Source: Mucilaginibacter gracilis
GTDB lineage: Bacteria > Bacteroidota > Bacteroidia > Sphingobacteriales > Sphingobacteriaceae
Assembly (NCBI RefSeq): GCF_003633615.1
Contig: NZ_RBKU01000001.1
Span: 1,860,001 to 1,924,000 of the forward strand
DNA length: 64,000 nucleotides
Direction: 5' to 3'
The first letter of the stretch is position 1, and every line of letters begins with the position of its first letter. The translations under genes and the position numbers were made by a program. Positions 17,249-26,627 of this stretch are shown here, piece after piece. The notes beneath the pieces were generated by a model, which searched no databases, was not told the origin of the DNA, and saw nothing but the letters and a program-made list of their open reading frames with translations.

Positions 17249-18106
17249 ATGGTAAAGCGCGAGGTTGATATTGTTGTAATTTCCGACGTGCATTTGGGTA
17301 CCTATGGTTGCCAGGCTAAAGAATTATTACGCTATTTAAAAAGCATAAGGCCAAAAATACTGATACTAAACGGCGATATTATTGATATTTGGCAGTTTAG
17401 CAAATCGTACTGGCCGGAGGCGCATACCAAGGTGCTGCGCCGTATACTAAAATTTATTGCCGAAGGCATTCCCGTTTATTACCTAACCGGTAACCATGAT
17501 GAGATGCTGCGCAAATTTGCCGATTTTGATTTGGGCAGCTTTAAACTGTTAAACAAGGTGTTACTTAACATTGACGGCAAAAAGGCCTGGATATTTCATG
17601 GTGATATTTTTGATGTTACCATGCAGCACTCCAAATGGCTGGCCAAACTGGGCGCAGTTGGGTATGATACGCTGATACTGATAAATAGCTTTGTTAATTG
17701 GTGCCTTAAATTGATGGGCAGGCCTAAAATGAGTTTCTCGGCAAGGGTAAAGGCTAAATTTAAAGATGCGGTAAGCTTTATTAATCATTTTGAACAAACC
17801 GCTGCCGACCTGGCTGTTGATAAAGGTTATGATTATGTAATATGCGGCCATATTCACCACGCCGAGATTAAAACCATACAGGGTAATGACGACCGAATAG
17901 GCTCGGTTGTATACCTTAACTCGGGCGATTGGGTTGAGAGCTTAACCGCTTTGGAGTATAATAACGGTAATTGGAGCATTTACAAATACCAAACCGACGA
18001 TTTTAAAGCTGAAACAGAAGACGAGGACAAAACTGACCTTGAAGACCTGGATGCCAAAATGAATGTGCTTGATCTGTTAGAGAGGTTTAAACAAGAGAGC
18101 CACTAA
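17249..18106 (+). CDS. UDP-2,3-diacylglucosamine diphosphatase-like metallophosphoesterase
   Basis: A 285-residue calcineurin-type phosphoesterase. The metal-binding blocks are SDVHLGTYG (10-18), NGDIIDIWQF, TGNHDEMLRK, HGDIFD and GHIHHAE. This arrangement matches LpxH/UDP-2,3-diacylglucosamine hydrolases that make lipid X in lipid A synthesis, and Bacteroidota often use a longer version like this one with an acidic C-terminal extension (ETEDEDKTDLEDLD). It is followed 44 bases later by a glycosyltransferase gene, which supports an envelope role. Confidence 0.85.
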   Translation: MVKREVDIVVISDVHLGTYGCQAKELLRYLKSIRPKILILNGDIIDIWQFSKSYWPEAHTKVLRRILKFIAEGIPVYYLTGNHDEMLRKFADFDLGSFKLLNKVLLNIDGKKAWIFHGDIFDVTMQHSKWLAKLGAVGYDTLILINSFVNWCLKLMGRPKMSFSARVKAKFKDAVSFINHFEQTAADLAVDKGYDYVICGHIHHAEIKTIQGNDDRIGSVVYLNSGDWVESLTALEYNNGNWSIYKYQTDDFKAETEDEDKTDLEDLDAKMNVLDLLERFKQESH

Positions 18107-18120
18107 TGTAGTTAATGCAT

Positions 18121-18128
18121 TATCTTTG
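18121..18128 (+). promoter_or_regulatory. Candidate -7 box TATCTTTG before the glycosyltransferase gene
   Basis: Matches the Bacteroidota -7 consensus TAnnTTTG and lies 22 bases before the start codon at 18151. No clear -33 TTG was identified, so this is only a candidate. Confidence 0.4.
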
Positions 18129-18150
18129 CAAAAGCCTTTTGAAATAACAG

Positions 18151-19146
18151 ATGAAGATACTCTATGCAATACAGGGAACAGGGAACGGACATATTAGCCG
18201 TGCGCGAGAAGTTGTCCCTTTGTTGCAGCAGCACGGCGAGCTTGACCTGCTGGTAAGCGGTACCGAGGCCGAGATGCAGTTACCACAACCACTTAAATAC
18301 AGGTTACACGGGGCAAGCTTTGTTTTTGGCAAAACCGGCGGTGTTGATAAATGGGCAACTTATAAGATAATGAACCTGCGCCAGCTATGGCACGATATAC
18401 GCAACATACCGCTTAAACAGTACGATTTAATAGTTAACGATTTTGAACCGGTTACGGCCTGGGCATGCCGTTTCCAAAAGGTGGAGTCGGTTTCGTTGAG
18501 CCATCAGTGTTCTTTTGTATCAAAAAAAACACCACGGCCCGATAAATACAACTTTGCCGAATTGCTTTTAAAATATTATTCGCCTACCGACCATCACATC
18601 GGTTTTCATTTTGACAGGTACGACGACTTTATTCATACTCCCGTTATCAGGAGCGAAATACGATCACTGGATCCTAAAAATATGGGGCATTACACCGTGT
18701 ACCTGCCCGCCTATGACGACCGCACACTTGTTAAATACCTTAGCCAGATTGATGTGCCCTGGCAAATTTTTTCTAAACGCCAAAAAACCACGTATCAGGA
18801 AGGTAACGTACAGGTTAACCCGGTAAATAACGAAGCTTTTAACAAAAGTATGGCTAATTGCGAAGGCTTACTTACCGGCGGCGGCTTTGAAGGGCCCGCC
18901 GAAGCACTATATCTGCAAAAAAAGGTATTGATGATACCCATGAACGACCAATACGAGCAGCAATGCAATGCCCTGGCGGCATCACGGCTGGGTGTGCCTG
19001 TTATACACGAAGTTGATGATACCTTTGTATCAAAAATACGCCATTGGGTTGAGAGCGATAACCTCATCAAAGTTAATTTCCCGGATGAAACGGCTGCCAT
19101 TATAGCAAATATGGTGAAAACCTACGGAGCCCCCCTAACCCCCTGA
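18151..19146 (+). CDS. GT-B fold glycosyltransferase (MurG/UGT-like)
   Basis: A 331-residue protein starting MKILYAIQGTGNGHISRARE, the glycine-rich acceptor-side loop of GT-B enzymes. The donor-binding C-terminal half has TGGGFEGPAEALYLQKKVLMIP followed by DQYEQQCNA, as in UDP-sugar transferases of the GT28/UGT type. The last residues (GAPLTP) and the stop codon are encoded by a CCCCCTAACCCCCTGA repeat, so the true ancestral C-terminus may have been slightly different. Likely substrate is a lipid or cell-surface acceptor, inferred from the neighbouring LpxH-like gene. Confidence 0.82.
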   Translation: MKILYAIQGTGNGHISRAREVVPLLQQHGELDLLVSGTEAEMQLPQPLKYRLHGASFVFGKTGGVDKWATYKIMNLRQLWHDIRNIPLKQYDLIVNDFEPVTAWACRFQKVESVSLSHQCSFVSKKTPRPDKYNFAELLLKYYSPTDHHIGFHFDRYDDFIHTPVIRSEIRSLDPKNMGHYTVYLPAYDDRTLVKYLSQIDVPWQIFSKRQKTTYQEGNVQVNPVNNEAFNKSMANCEGLLTGGGFEGPAEALYLQKKVLMIPMNDQYEQQCNALAASRLGVPVIHEVDDTFVSKIRHWVESDNLIKVNFPDETAAIIANMVKTYGAPLTP

Positions 19147-19156
19147 AGGGGGAACA
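19127..19156. repeat. CCCCCT/AGGGGG palindromic repeat (family C, copy 1)
   Basis: The text CCCCCTGAAGGGGG is a compact palindrome. The repeat encodes the last residues and the TGA stop of the upstream glycosyltransferase. Similar copies are at 27970 and 48287. Confidence 0.65.
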
Positions 19157-19181
19157 AGTTCGCCATGCGGCCTTTGGATTT

Positions 19182-19281
19182 ATTTGCCTGCGAGGGATAG
19201 CGTGGCAATCGCAGGTTAGTGGAGCCACTGCGAAGGGAGAATTGCTTACGTGCGATTGCTTCGTGCCTCGCAAAGACAAGT
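19182..19281. repeat. REP-like palindromic repeat (family A, copy 2)
   Basis: Left arm GATAGCGTGGCAATCGCA and right arm that reads GCACGAAGCAATCGCA on the other strand. The two arms share the variable core CAATCGCA. The gap 19147-19370 holds only this and the family C repeat. Confidence 0.7.
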
Positions 19282-19370
19282 TAAACCATGTCCTAAAGCC
19301 TATCTAAAACAAAGTTATTTTCCAGCTTCGCGGTTTTTCTGTTAATATTGCTAAATAGTTTATAAATTAA

Positions 19371-20360
19371 ATGATAAAGGCTTTTAGAACACTTAATCCA
19401 ATTAACATCCTTTGGCTGGCTGTTGTATTAGTTGTTTTGAGGATAGCTTATGTTATTCATCTGCCGCAGCATATTGCCATTGTTTTTGTTGAACCGTTTG
19501 CGCGCCTGCTGATACCGGTAAATTACGAAGATTCGTTTAGCTCAATTTATAACGTAATTTCGGCAGGGGTATTGGTTTTTATACAGGCACTTTGGTTAAA
19601 CCATATTATTAACCAGTATAGCCTGTTAAGCAAGCCCACTTTTTTGCCTGCGCTTGTTTATATAACGGCATCGTCGTTATTTGGGCCATTTTTAGTGCTT
19701 AGTCCGCCGCTCATTTGCAATTTTTTAATTTTGTGGATGGTGCATATGCTTTTAGAGTTGTATGCCGACGAAAACCCTATGGGTACGGCCTTTAACCTGG
19801 GCATGGTGGTTGCCGTTGGCACCCTTATTTACTTCCCGTTTATTTATATGTTTTTAGCCATTTGGGCCGGCCTCGTAATTTTTAGGCCCTTTAACTGGCG
19901 CGAATGGGTTGCGGCAATAATAGGCTTTGTTACAATTTTCTTTTTTTTGGCGGTTTTTTATTTTTGGACAGACAGGATAGAGGAGTTTTATAAAATATGG
20001 TTGCCTTTGGGCAGCAGTTTCCCGGCCAGTATACAAATAGTGAGCTATTATAATTACCTGGTGCTTATACCGGTTATGGTTATCCTGCTGCTGTCGTTTA
20101 TCCGGCTCAGGCAAAATTTTTTCAGGAGTTATATATTGATGCGTAAGGCTTTTCAATTGCTTGGCTTTATGTTTGTTATTGCCCTGTTATCGTTTTACGT
20201 TAAACCAAACTTTGATTTGAGCCACTTTTTATTATGTTTGGTGCCTGTATCTGTTATGTTTGCTTATTACTTTTTAAACGCCAACAAATGGTGGATGTAC
20301 GAAACCCTCTATTTTTTGTTGGTAATGAGCATCGTTTACTTCCAGTTTAACAAATTTTAA
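19371..20360 (+). CDS. DUF6427 family integral membrane protein
   Basis: A 329-residue protein with about nine hydrophobic segments across its whole length, for example IAIVFVEPFARLLI, LVFIQALWLNHII and FMFVIALLSFYV. The opening FRTLNPINILWLAVVLVVLR and closing TLYFLLVMSIVYFQFNKF fit DUF6427, a Bacteroidota membrane family without assigned function. It lies immediately ahead of the purQ-coaX run on the same strand, 45 bases before purQ. Confidence 0.75.
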   Translation: MIKAFRTLNPINILWLAVVLVVLRIAYVIHLPQHIAIVFVEPFARLLIPVNYEDSFSSIYNVISAGVLVFIQALWLNHIINQYSLLSKPTFLPALVYITASSLFGPFLVLSPPLICNFLILWMVHMLLELYADENPMGTAFNLGMVVAVGTLIYFPFIYMFLAIWAGLVIFRPFNWREWVAAIIGFVTIFFFLAVFYFWTDRIEEFYKIWLPLGSSFPASIQIVSYYNYLVLIPVMVILLLSFIRLRQNFFRSYILMRKAFQLLGFMFVIALLSFYVKPNFDLSHFLLCLVPVSVMFAYYFLNANKWWMYETLYFLLVMSIVYFQFNKF

Positions 20361-20393
20361 CTTTTAATTTCGTGCAAATGTGCCCGCTTGTGT

Positions 20394-20401
20394 TAGTTTT
20401 G
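20394..20401 (+). promoter_or_regulatory. Candidate -7 box TAGTTTTG at purQ
   Basis: An exact TAnnTTTG match that ends four bases before the purQ start codon at 20406. If used, transcription would begin at or next to the ATG, giving a leaderless or near-leaderless message. No matching -33 element was confirmed. Confidence 0.4.
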
Positions 20402-20405
20402 TAGC

Positions 20406-21098
20406 ATGAAATTCGGCGTAGTCATTTTTCCCGGCTCCAATTGTGATCAGGATATCATATATGTATTGGAGAAAATAATGGGGCAGCAGGTTGTACAGCT
20501 TTGGCATAAAGACCATGATTTGCAAAATGTAGATTTTGTTATATTACCCGGAGGTTTTTCCTTCGGCGATTATTTGCGGTCGGGGGCAATAGCCCGCTTT
20601 TCGCCAATAATGAACGAGGTTATCAATTTTGCGGCAAGGGGCGGTTATGTATGGGGCATTTGCAACGGTTTTCAAATACTGGCCGAAGCCGGCCTGGTAC
20701 CCGGAGCATTGCTGCACAATAGCAAGCGTAAGTTTATATGCAACAACATTTACCTAAAAGCGCAAACAACAAACTCGCTATTAACATCGCAGGTTGATGC
20801 CGCCAAGGCCTTAAAAATACCTATTGCACACGGCGAAGGTAACTTTTTTGCCGACGCAGATACGTTGAAAAGCCTCAATGATAATGAGCAGGTATTGTTT
20901 AGGTATTGCGACGAAGCCGGTAATATTACCGATGCCGCAAACCCTAACGGCGCGGCTCAAAACATAGCCGGTATTTGCAACAAAAACCGCAATGTTTTTG
21001 GTATGATGCCACACCCCGAAAGGGCGGCCGACAGCTTACTTGCCAATGAGGATGGGCTTGCAATTTTTGAATCGATACTATCGTTTGTTAAGGCCTAA
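20406..21098 (+). CDS. purQ: Phosphoribosylformylglycinamidine synthase subunit PurQ
   Basis: A 230-residue class I glutamine amidotransferase supplying ammonia for step four of purine synthesis. The opening MKFGVVIFPGSNCDQD and FSFGDYLRSGAIA are PurQ signatures; the nucleophile is Cys86 in WGICNGFQIL and the His-Glu pair is in PHPERAAD. A separate small PurQ implies that PurL and PurS are encoded elsewhere. The stop overlaps the start of coaX by one base (TAATG). Confidence 0.95.
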   Translation: MKFGVVIFPGSNCDQDIIYVLEKIMGQQVVQLWHKDHDLQNVDFVILPGGFSFGDYLRSGAIARFSPIMNEVINFAARGGYVWGICNGFQILAEAGLVPGALLHNSKRKFICNNIYLKAQTTNSLLTSQVDAAKALKIPIAHGEGNFFADADTLKSLNDNEQVLFRYCDEAGNITDAANPNGAAQNIAGICNKNRNVFGMMPHPERAADSLLANEDGLAIFESILSFVKA

Positions 21099-21844
21099 TG
21101 GCTAACCTTGTAATTGATATTGGTAATACAAACATCAAATTAGCGGTTTTTAATTTTGATGAGTTAAGCTGGGTACAAAGTTACAAGGTGGTTGATGAGC
21201 AGGTATTAAATGATATTTTAACCGGCTATAAACCGGATAGAGCTATCATTTCATCAGTAAAAAAGCAATATACCGAAACCTGGGAGCCGTATTTAAGCAA
21301 ACACATTCCGCTGGTTAAGTTTAATGCAGATATGGCTAAGTTGATTAAAAACCATTACCGTACACCAAAAACACTGGGGCTTGACAGGCTTGCCGCAGTA
21401 GCCGGTGCACAGGCGCTTTACCCAGGTAAAAGCAGTATGGTTATTGATGCCGGTACCTGCATAACTTATGATTGGGTTGATACCGATGGCAGCTATTTTG
21501 GCGGCAGCATATCGCCGGGTTTGCAAATGCGTTACAAAGCATTAAGCCATTACACCGGGGCACTGCCTTTGCTTAATGCCGACGAGCATTTTACCGCACA
21601 TGCCGGAGATGATACACAAACGGCCATACATTCGGGCGTGCAAAACGGTATACGTTTTGAAGTGGAGGGCTTTATTGCAGCTTACTTTAAGGCCCAAAAA
21701 CCAATGAATATTTTACTAACCGGGGGCGATTCGATTTTTTTTGATACTCTATTGAAAAATAGCATCTTTGCCCCTCACATAAAAATTGAACCTTATTTGG
21801 TTCTGAGTGGATTAAACGCAGTTATACAACAGCCTAATGACTAA
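21098..21844 (+). CDS. coaX: Type III pantothenate kinase
   Basis: A 248-residue ASKHA-fold kinase that phosphorylates pantothenate, the first step of coenzyme A synthesis. The phosphate loop DIGNTNIKLAVF (6-17), TLGLDRLAAVAGA, the catalytic VIDAGTCITYD, and GGSISPGLQMRYKAL are all intact. Length is normal. It overlaps purQ by one base and the next gene by eight, so the three are translated from one message. Confidence 0.96.
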   Translation: MANLVIDIGNTNIKLAVFNFDELSWVQSYKVVDEQVLNDILTGYKPDRAIISSVKKQYTETWEPYLSKHIPLVKFNADMAKLIKNHYRTPKTLGLDRLAAVAGAQALYPGKSSMVIDAGTCITYDWVDTDGSYFGGSISPGLQMRYKALSHYTGALPLLNADEHFTAHAGDDTQTAIHSGVQNGIRFEVEGFIAAYFKAQKPMNILLTGGDSIFFDTLLKNSIFAPHIKIEPYLVLSGLNAVIQQPND

Positions 21845-23174
21845 TTATTTAAAGTTTTTTTTAATATTTTTATTTTCTGCTGCAGCATCAGGAGCGCTTG
21901 CACAACAAGCAGGTTCGGCCACCACAAGTTCGCCGTATTCAAAATTCGGGCTTGGCGATTACGACGAATCATTATTGCCGCAGCAACGCGGTATGGGTGG
22001 CATAGGGGTTGCTGTACGCAAGCCCAGTGGCTTTAGTGATATTAATGTGCTAAACCCGGCTTCATACAGCTCAATACAATTAACTACTTTTGATATTGGG
22101 GGCTATATGGGTACAACGTCGCTAAAAACAAGCACCACAGGGCCGCAAACCAGTGCTAACTTTAGGTTAAGCCACATAACGTTGGCAGTGCCGGTTAGTA
22201 AACAGTCGGCATTAAGCTTTGGTATATTGCCATACGCCAACCTTGGTTACAGCTACAGGCAGCAAACAAAAACAACATTAAACAGGGCATCAACAGGTGG
22301 TATTGATACCAGCGCAACGGTAAACAACGTATACTCGGGCGAGGGAGGTTTATCAAAGGCCTATATTGGCTACGGCTTTGGTTTGGGCGAAAACCTTAAC
22401 TTAGGTTTTAACGTGGCTTATATTTTTGGTAACGAAAAGCAATACCGCTCAACCGAGTTTCCGGATATACCAACGGTATTAAACAACAACATTGAAAATA
22501 GCTTTAATGCAAGTGGTTTAAATTTTGATTACGGCGTTCAATACAACTTAAAGGTTAGCGAAACCAGGCGCTTTACTGTTGGCTACTCGGGTTCGTCAAG
22601 CTCGCAACTTAATGCAAACAGCAACTTTGTGGTTACTCAATATTTATTGGCTACAGATGGCACTGCGGATGTACCCCGCGATAGTTTAATAAGCACCAAA
22701 ACATCGGGCAAAATTAATTTGCCTATGATACACAGGTTTGGGATAGCCTACCAAAAAGACGGAAAGTTTATGATAGGCGCTGATTATAAGATAGGCCAAT
22801 GGTCGGACCTTTCGATAGGCGGCGTTAACTCGGGCTTGAAAAACAGCCAAAGCTTTGCCCTTGGCGGCGAAATTATTCCAAACATTGATGCGATATCAAA
22901 CTACCTGTCCGTGGTTGACTATCGTTTTGGTTTAAAGTATGATAAAACCTACATTAACGTTAACGGAACAGATATTAAACAATATGCCGCAACCTTTGGC
23001 CTAGGCTTACCTATACCCAACGAAAGGCGTACAAGCTATTATAAAGTGAACATAGCTGCCGAAGTTGGCCGCAGGGGCACGCTTGAAAACAGCCTGGTTC
23101 GCGAAACTTATTTTAACCTGCACATAGGCTTTACCATTAACGACAAGTGGTTCCAGAAGTACAAGTTTGATTAA
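21837..23174 (+). CDS. Outer membrane beta-barrel protein (FadL-like)
   Basis: A 445-residue exported protein with signal peptide (YLKFFLIFLFSAAASGALAQ) and a mature opening SSPYSKFGLGDYDESLLPQQRG. Alternating beta strands fill the rest, ending in an aromatic C-terminal strand (FTINDKWFQKYKFD) suited to outer membrane insertion. This protein is regularly found between coaX and lptC in Bacteroidota and its position beside lptC suggests a role in envelope biogenesis. The substrate is unknown. Confidence 0.8.
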   Translation: MTNYLKFFLIFLFSAAASGALAQQAGSATTSSPYSKFGLGDYDESLLPQQRGMGGIGVAVRKPSGFSDINVLNPASYSSIQLTTFDIGGYMGTTSLKTSTTGPQTSANFRLSHITLAVPVSKQSALSFGILPYANLGYSYRQQTKTTLNRASTGGIDTSATVNNVYSGEGGLSKAYIGYGFGLGENLNLGFNVAYIFGNEKQYRSTEFPDIPTVLNNNIENSFNASGLNFDYGVQYNLKVSETRRFTVGYSGSSSSQLNANSNFVVTQYLLATDGTADVPRDSLISTKTSGKINLPMIHRFGIAYQKDGKFMIGADYKIGQWSDLSIGGVNSGLKNSQSFALGGEIIPNIDAISNYLSVVDYRFGLKYDKTYINVNGTDIKQYAATFGLGLPIPNERRTSYYKVNIAAEVGRRGTLENSLVRETYFNLHIGFTINDKWFQKYKFD

Positions 23175-23182
23175 TTTGCGGC

Positions 23183-23797
23183 ATGAAGCAGTTTAAATGG
23201 TTTACCGGCATATTTTTACCGGCATTGTTTATGGCTGTGCTGCTACTGGCTTGCGAAAATGATTTAAACCAGGTAAAAAAAATATCGGCGCTGGAAGCCA
23301 GCAAGCCGGTTGACAGTACGCTGGGTGTTGATGTGATTTACAGCGATTCGGCAAAAGTGCGTGCGCACATGACAACGCCGTTGATGCTTCGCCAAAACCC
23401 TACCGACCCTAATAAAGGTTTTTACGAAATGCCGAAAGGGGTTAAGATTGTTTTTTATGATGACAAGCTTAACCAAAAGGTAGCGCACTTTGATGCGGAT
23501 AAGCACATCGTATCTACCGTAACATCCGACTATGCTATTACCAGCAACATGGACAAGCTGATTGAGCTGCGAAAAAACGTTGTGGTAAAAAATACCGAAG
23601 GGGCTGTTTTTACCACGCAGCAGCTTTTTTATGATACCAACAAGAAATTAATTTACAGCAATGTTGCCTGCCAGATGACAAAACCCGACGGCACTGCGCT
23701 TGACGGAACATCGTTTACCAGCAACGAAACTTTTACCAATTATGCCTTTAAACAGGGCAAAGGCACTATTGCCACAAGCGGAAAATTGGGCCAATAA
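23183..23797 (+). CDS. lptC: LPS export protein LptC, lipoprotein form
   Basis: A 204-residue protein with a lipoprotein signal (FMAVLLLACEND, Cys24) and the beta-jellyroll pattern of LptC/OstA-like domains: DSTLGVDVIYSDSAKVRAHMTTP, GIKIVFYDDKLNQKVAHFDADK and TKKLIYSNVACQMTKPDGTALDG. In this phylum LptC is lipid-anchored and receives lipopolysaccharide from the inner membrane complex. The neighbours (barrel protein before, PpiD-like chaperone after) agree with outer membrane assembly. Confidence 0.88.
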   Translation: MKQFKWFTGIFLPALFMAVLLLACENDLNQVKKISALEASKPVDSTLGVDVIYSDSAKVRAHMTTPLMLRQNPTDPNKGFYEMPKGVKIVFYDDKLNQKVAHFDADKHIVSTVTSDYAITSNMDKLIELRKNVVVKNTEGAVFTTQQLFYDTNKKLIYSNVACQMTKPDGTALDGTSFTSNETFTNYAFKQGKGTIATSGKLGQ

Positions 23798-23891
23798 CGG
23801 CTTGATTTATAGAGATAAAAATTGTGCTATAATTTTTTACCAAAAGTTGTATCTTGCGCGCTCTTTTGAATAATATAAATATTGATATTGT

Positions 23892-26006
23892 ATGGGTATA
23901 ATGGGGTTTTTGCGCGAAAGGTTTGGAAAAATAGTAGCTATTACTATTGGCCTTGCGCTTGGTGTGTTTATCGTAACCGAGGTAGTTCAGTACGGTAAAT
24001 CGTATTTTAACGGGTCTGCAAATGATGTTGGCCAGGTTGATGGCGAAAAAATAGACAGAGCCGATTTTGACAAAAAGGTTGAGCAAAGTGTAGCCAATTA
24101 CAAGCAACGTTATGGCCAAACCAATGTTGATCCGCAGGCGATGTCTTATTTGCAGGAGCAAACCTGGAACCAGGTGGTGAGCCTGATGGTACTGCAAAAA
24201 GAAATTGATAAGCTGGGTTTAGTTGTTGGTGTTGATGAAACGCAAGACATGATAAGCGGGCCTACGCCTAACCAAATGATATTGCAAAACTTTGCTAACC
24301 AGCAAACAGGCCAGTTAGACAGAACTGCACTGAACGACTTTTTGGGAAGACTTAGAGTTGCCAAGGCAGAAGACCCGATAAAGGCAAGCTGGGCAAGCTT
24401 TGTTAACCAGATGATAGATAATAAAAAGGATGAAAAGTATTTAGCCATGATTAAAAACGGCTTATACATAAACAGCCTTGATGCTAAAGACGACTACGAA
24501 GCCAAAAATAAATTGGTTAACTTTAAATATGTAAGTGTTGATTACGCATCAATACCTGATAATAAAGTAACGCTTACCGATGGTGATTATCAAAGTTATT
24601 ATGATGACCACAAAAACATGTTTAAAAACCCACGCGAATTGCGCAGTTTTGATTTTGTTGCATTTGATGCATCACCTTCAAAAGATGATTCGGCAGCGGT
24701 AAAAGAGCAGGTAGCAAAATTAATACCCGATTTTAAGGCAAGCACAAACGATTCGGTTTTTGTTGCTATTAACGCCGAAACTAAAGCACCTTTAGTTTAT
24801 CAAAAGAAGGGTCAATTGGATCCTAAAATTGATACCATTATGCTGGGTGCGGCTAAGGGGTTTGTATATGGCCCGTATTTCTCAAACGGATCATTCAAAC
24901 TGGCTAAATTAGTTGATTCGCGTTTCAGTCCGGATTCTGTTAAAGCCCGTCATATTTTGATTAGCATCCAGGCCGAAGGTAGCCCGGAGAAAGCTTTGGC
25001 TAAAGCCGATTCGTTAAAAAAATTAATACAAAGCGGTAAAAAAACCTTTGCCGAATTAGCTCCAATAAACTCGATAGACAAACAATCGGGTGTTAAAGGT
25101 GGCGAACTGGGCACTTTTACCCGTGGCCAAATGGTGCCGGTATTTGAGGATGCCGTTTTTGATGGTAAAAAAGGTGAGTTTAAAATAGTTACTTCTCAAT
25201 TTGGTGTTCACCTTGTGGAGATTGAAGACCAAAAAGGATCATCAAAAGTTGTTAAGGTTGCCGTTGTTGATAAACCACTTGAGGCAAGTACTAAAACCAC
25301 ATCGGCGGCTTATTCAAAAGCTCAGGCATTTTTAGGTAACCTAACCAAGGATAATTTTGATGCCGAAGCTAAAAAAGCAGGTTTACAAGTAAAAACTGCC
25401 GAAGATGTTAACGGATTGGCATCGTCGGGTGGCGGTTTAGAAAACATCCGCGAGTTGGTTCGTTGGGCTTTTAAGGCCGACAAAGGCGACTTTAGGGAGC
25501 AGGTTGACCAAGCAGGTAATGAGTATGTAATTGCCCGTTTATCGCAAATTAAGCCAAAAGGTATTTTGCCTTTAGATGTTGTTAAGAAACAAATAACACC
25601 ACAGGTATTAAACATTGCTAAGGCAAAACAAATATTGCCAAAGCTTGAAAGTGCATTAAACGGCGCTTCTACCATTGAGCAGGTTGGCCAAAAAGCCGGC
25701 ATCCCGGTTACACCGGTACAAAACGTTGTTTTTGCTAACCCGGTTGTACCAGGCTCGGCGCAAGAAAATAAGTTGATAGGTGCTATGTTTGGCTCGCAGG
25801 TTAACAAACTATCAAAACCAATTGAAGGCGACAAGGCTGTTTATGTGTATGTTGTTGAGAATTTTTTAAACCCTCCGCCATTAACCAATGCATTGCGCCA
25901 AAGGGAACAAATAGCCCAGCAATTGTTGCAAAGAACTGATAACGCGGTGTTAGAAGCCCTGAAAGATAAGGCGAATGTAAAAGATTACAGAGCCAAGGTA
26001 CTGTAA
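23892..26006 (+). CDS. PpiD/SurA-like periplasmic peptidyl-prolyl isomerase
   Basis: A 704-residue protein with one N-terminal membrane helix (FGKIVAITIGLALGVFIVTEV), a SurA N-like helical chaperone region (about 40-240), a parvulin domain at about 350-450 (VKARHILISIQAEG opening, GGELGTFTRGQMVPVFEDAVF, VTSQFGVHLVEI) and a second degenerate parvulin-like region. It anchors in the inner membrane and faces the periplasm, helping outer membrane proteins fold. Position after lptC is common in Bacteroidota. It is the likely last gene of the purQ-coaX-lptC run. Confidence 0.92.
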   Translation: MGIMGFLRERFGKIVAITIGLALGVFIVTEVVQYGKSYFNGSANDVGQVDGEKIDRADFDKKVEQSVANYKQRYGQTNVDPQAMSYLQEQTWNQVVSLMVLQKEIDKLGLVVGVDETQDMISGPTPNQMILQNFANQQTGQLDRTALNDFLGRLRVAKAEDPIKASWASFVNQMIDNKKDEKYLAMIKNGLYINSLDAKDDYEAKNKLVNFKYVSVDYASIPDNKVTLTDGDYQSYYDDHKNMFKNPRELRSFDFVAFDASPSKDDSAAVKEQVAKLIPDFKASTNDSVFVAINAETKAPLVYQKKGQLDPKIDTIMLGAAKGFVYGPYFSNGSFKLAKLVDSRFSPDSVKARHILISIQAEGSPEKALAKADSLKKLIQSGKKTFAELAPINSIDKQSGVKGGELGTFTRGQMVPVFEDAVFDGKKGEFKIVTSQFGVHLVEIEDQKGSSKVVKVAVVDKPLEASTKTTSAAYSKAQAFLGNLTKDNFDAEAKKAGLQVKTAEDVNGLASSGGGLENIRELVRWAFKADKGDFREQVDQAGNEYVIARLSQIKPKGILPLDVVKKQITPQVLNIAKAKQILPKLESALNGASTIEQVGQKAGIPVTPVQNVVFANPVVPGSAQENKLIGAMFGSQVNKLSKPIEGDKAVYVYVVENFLNPPPLTNALRQREQIAQQLLQRTDNAVLEALKDKANVKDYRAKVL

Positions 26007-26078
26007 CCAATATATTAAGTAATTTTGTATCCGGAATTGGTGATTAAACCTTTTCCGGATTTTTTGTTTAATAGTAAA

Positions 26079-26594
26079 ATGGATATCCAGGAAGAAATAG
26101 TTAATAAAGTTGCCCTGAGTGGTTTGGTGAGTGTAGACCCGGCGAGTTTTTACCCGCCAGGAGAACGCTTGGTTTACGATATAAAGGATAATTTATTTAT
26201 GGGCCTGATGCTACGCGAAAAGGACTTTAGGGAATTTGTTAAAACGCATGACTGGACGCAATATGCCCACAAAAACGTTGCCCTAACCTGTAGCGCCGAT
26301 GCTATTGTACCTACCTGGGCCTATATGTTATTGGCAAACAGGCTGGCCCCTTACGCGCGCGAAGTGGTGTTTGGCGATTTGGCAACCCTGGAGACTGTTT
26401 TGTTTGAAAAAGCCCTAGCGGCGTTAAATATTGAGCAATACCGTAACCAGCGGATTGTGATAAAGGGTTGCGGCGATGTGGCCGTTCCACCGTCGGCTTA
26501 TGTAGAGTTGGCTAAAAAGCTAACTCCGGTAGTAAAGAGCCTGATGTATGGCGAGCCATGCTCAACAGTGCCGATATACAAGCGTAAAGATTAA
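26079..26594 (+). CDS. DUF2480 family protein
   Basis: A 171-residue protein when started at the ATG at 26079 (MDIQEEIVNKVALSGLVS), the typical opening; the frame extends 18 codons upstream from a TTG codon without support. Conserved blocks are VALTCSADAIVPTWAYMLL, YAREVVFGDLATLE and VIKGCGDVAVPPSAYVEL. The family is Bacteroidota-specific and has no known function; conserved Cys residues (ALTCS, KGCGD, GEPCS) might bind metal. Confidence 0.85.
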   Translation: MDIQEEIVNKVALSGLVSVDPASFYPPGERLVYDIKDNLFMGLMLREKDFREFVKTHDWTQYAHKNVALTCSADAIVPTWAYMLLANRLAPYAREVVFGDLATLETVLFEKALAALNIEQYRNQRIVIKGCGDVAVPPSAYVELAKKLTPVVKSLMYGEPCSTVPIYKRKD

Positions 26595-26627
26595 ACAAAT
26601 TGAATTACTTTTTGTAATAAGTGCTGT

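Noticed and set aside
26025..26078. TTG extension of the DUF2480 gene
   Set aside because: The extra 18 residues are unlike the family and the ATG at 26079 gives the typical opening.
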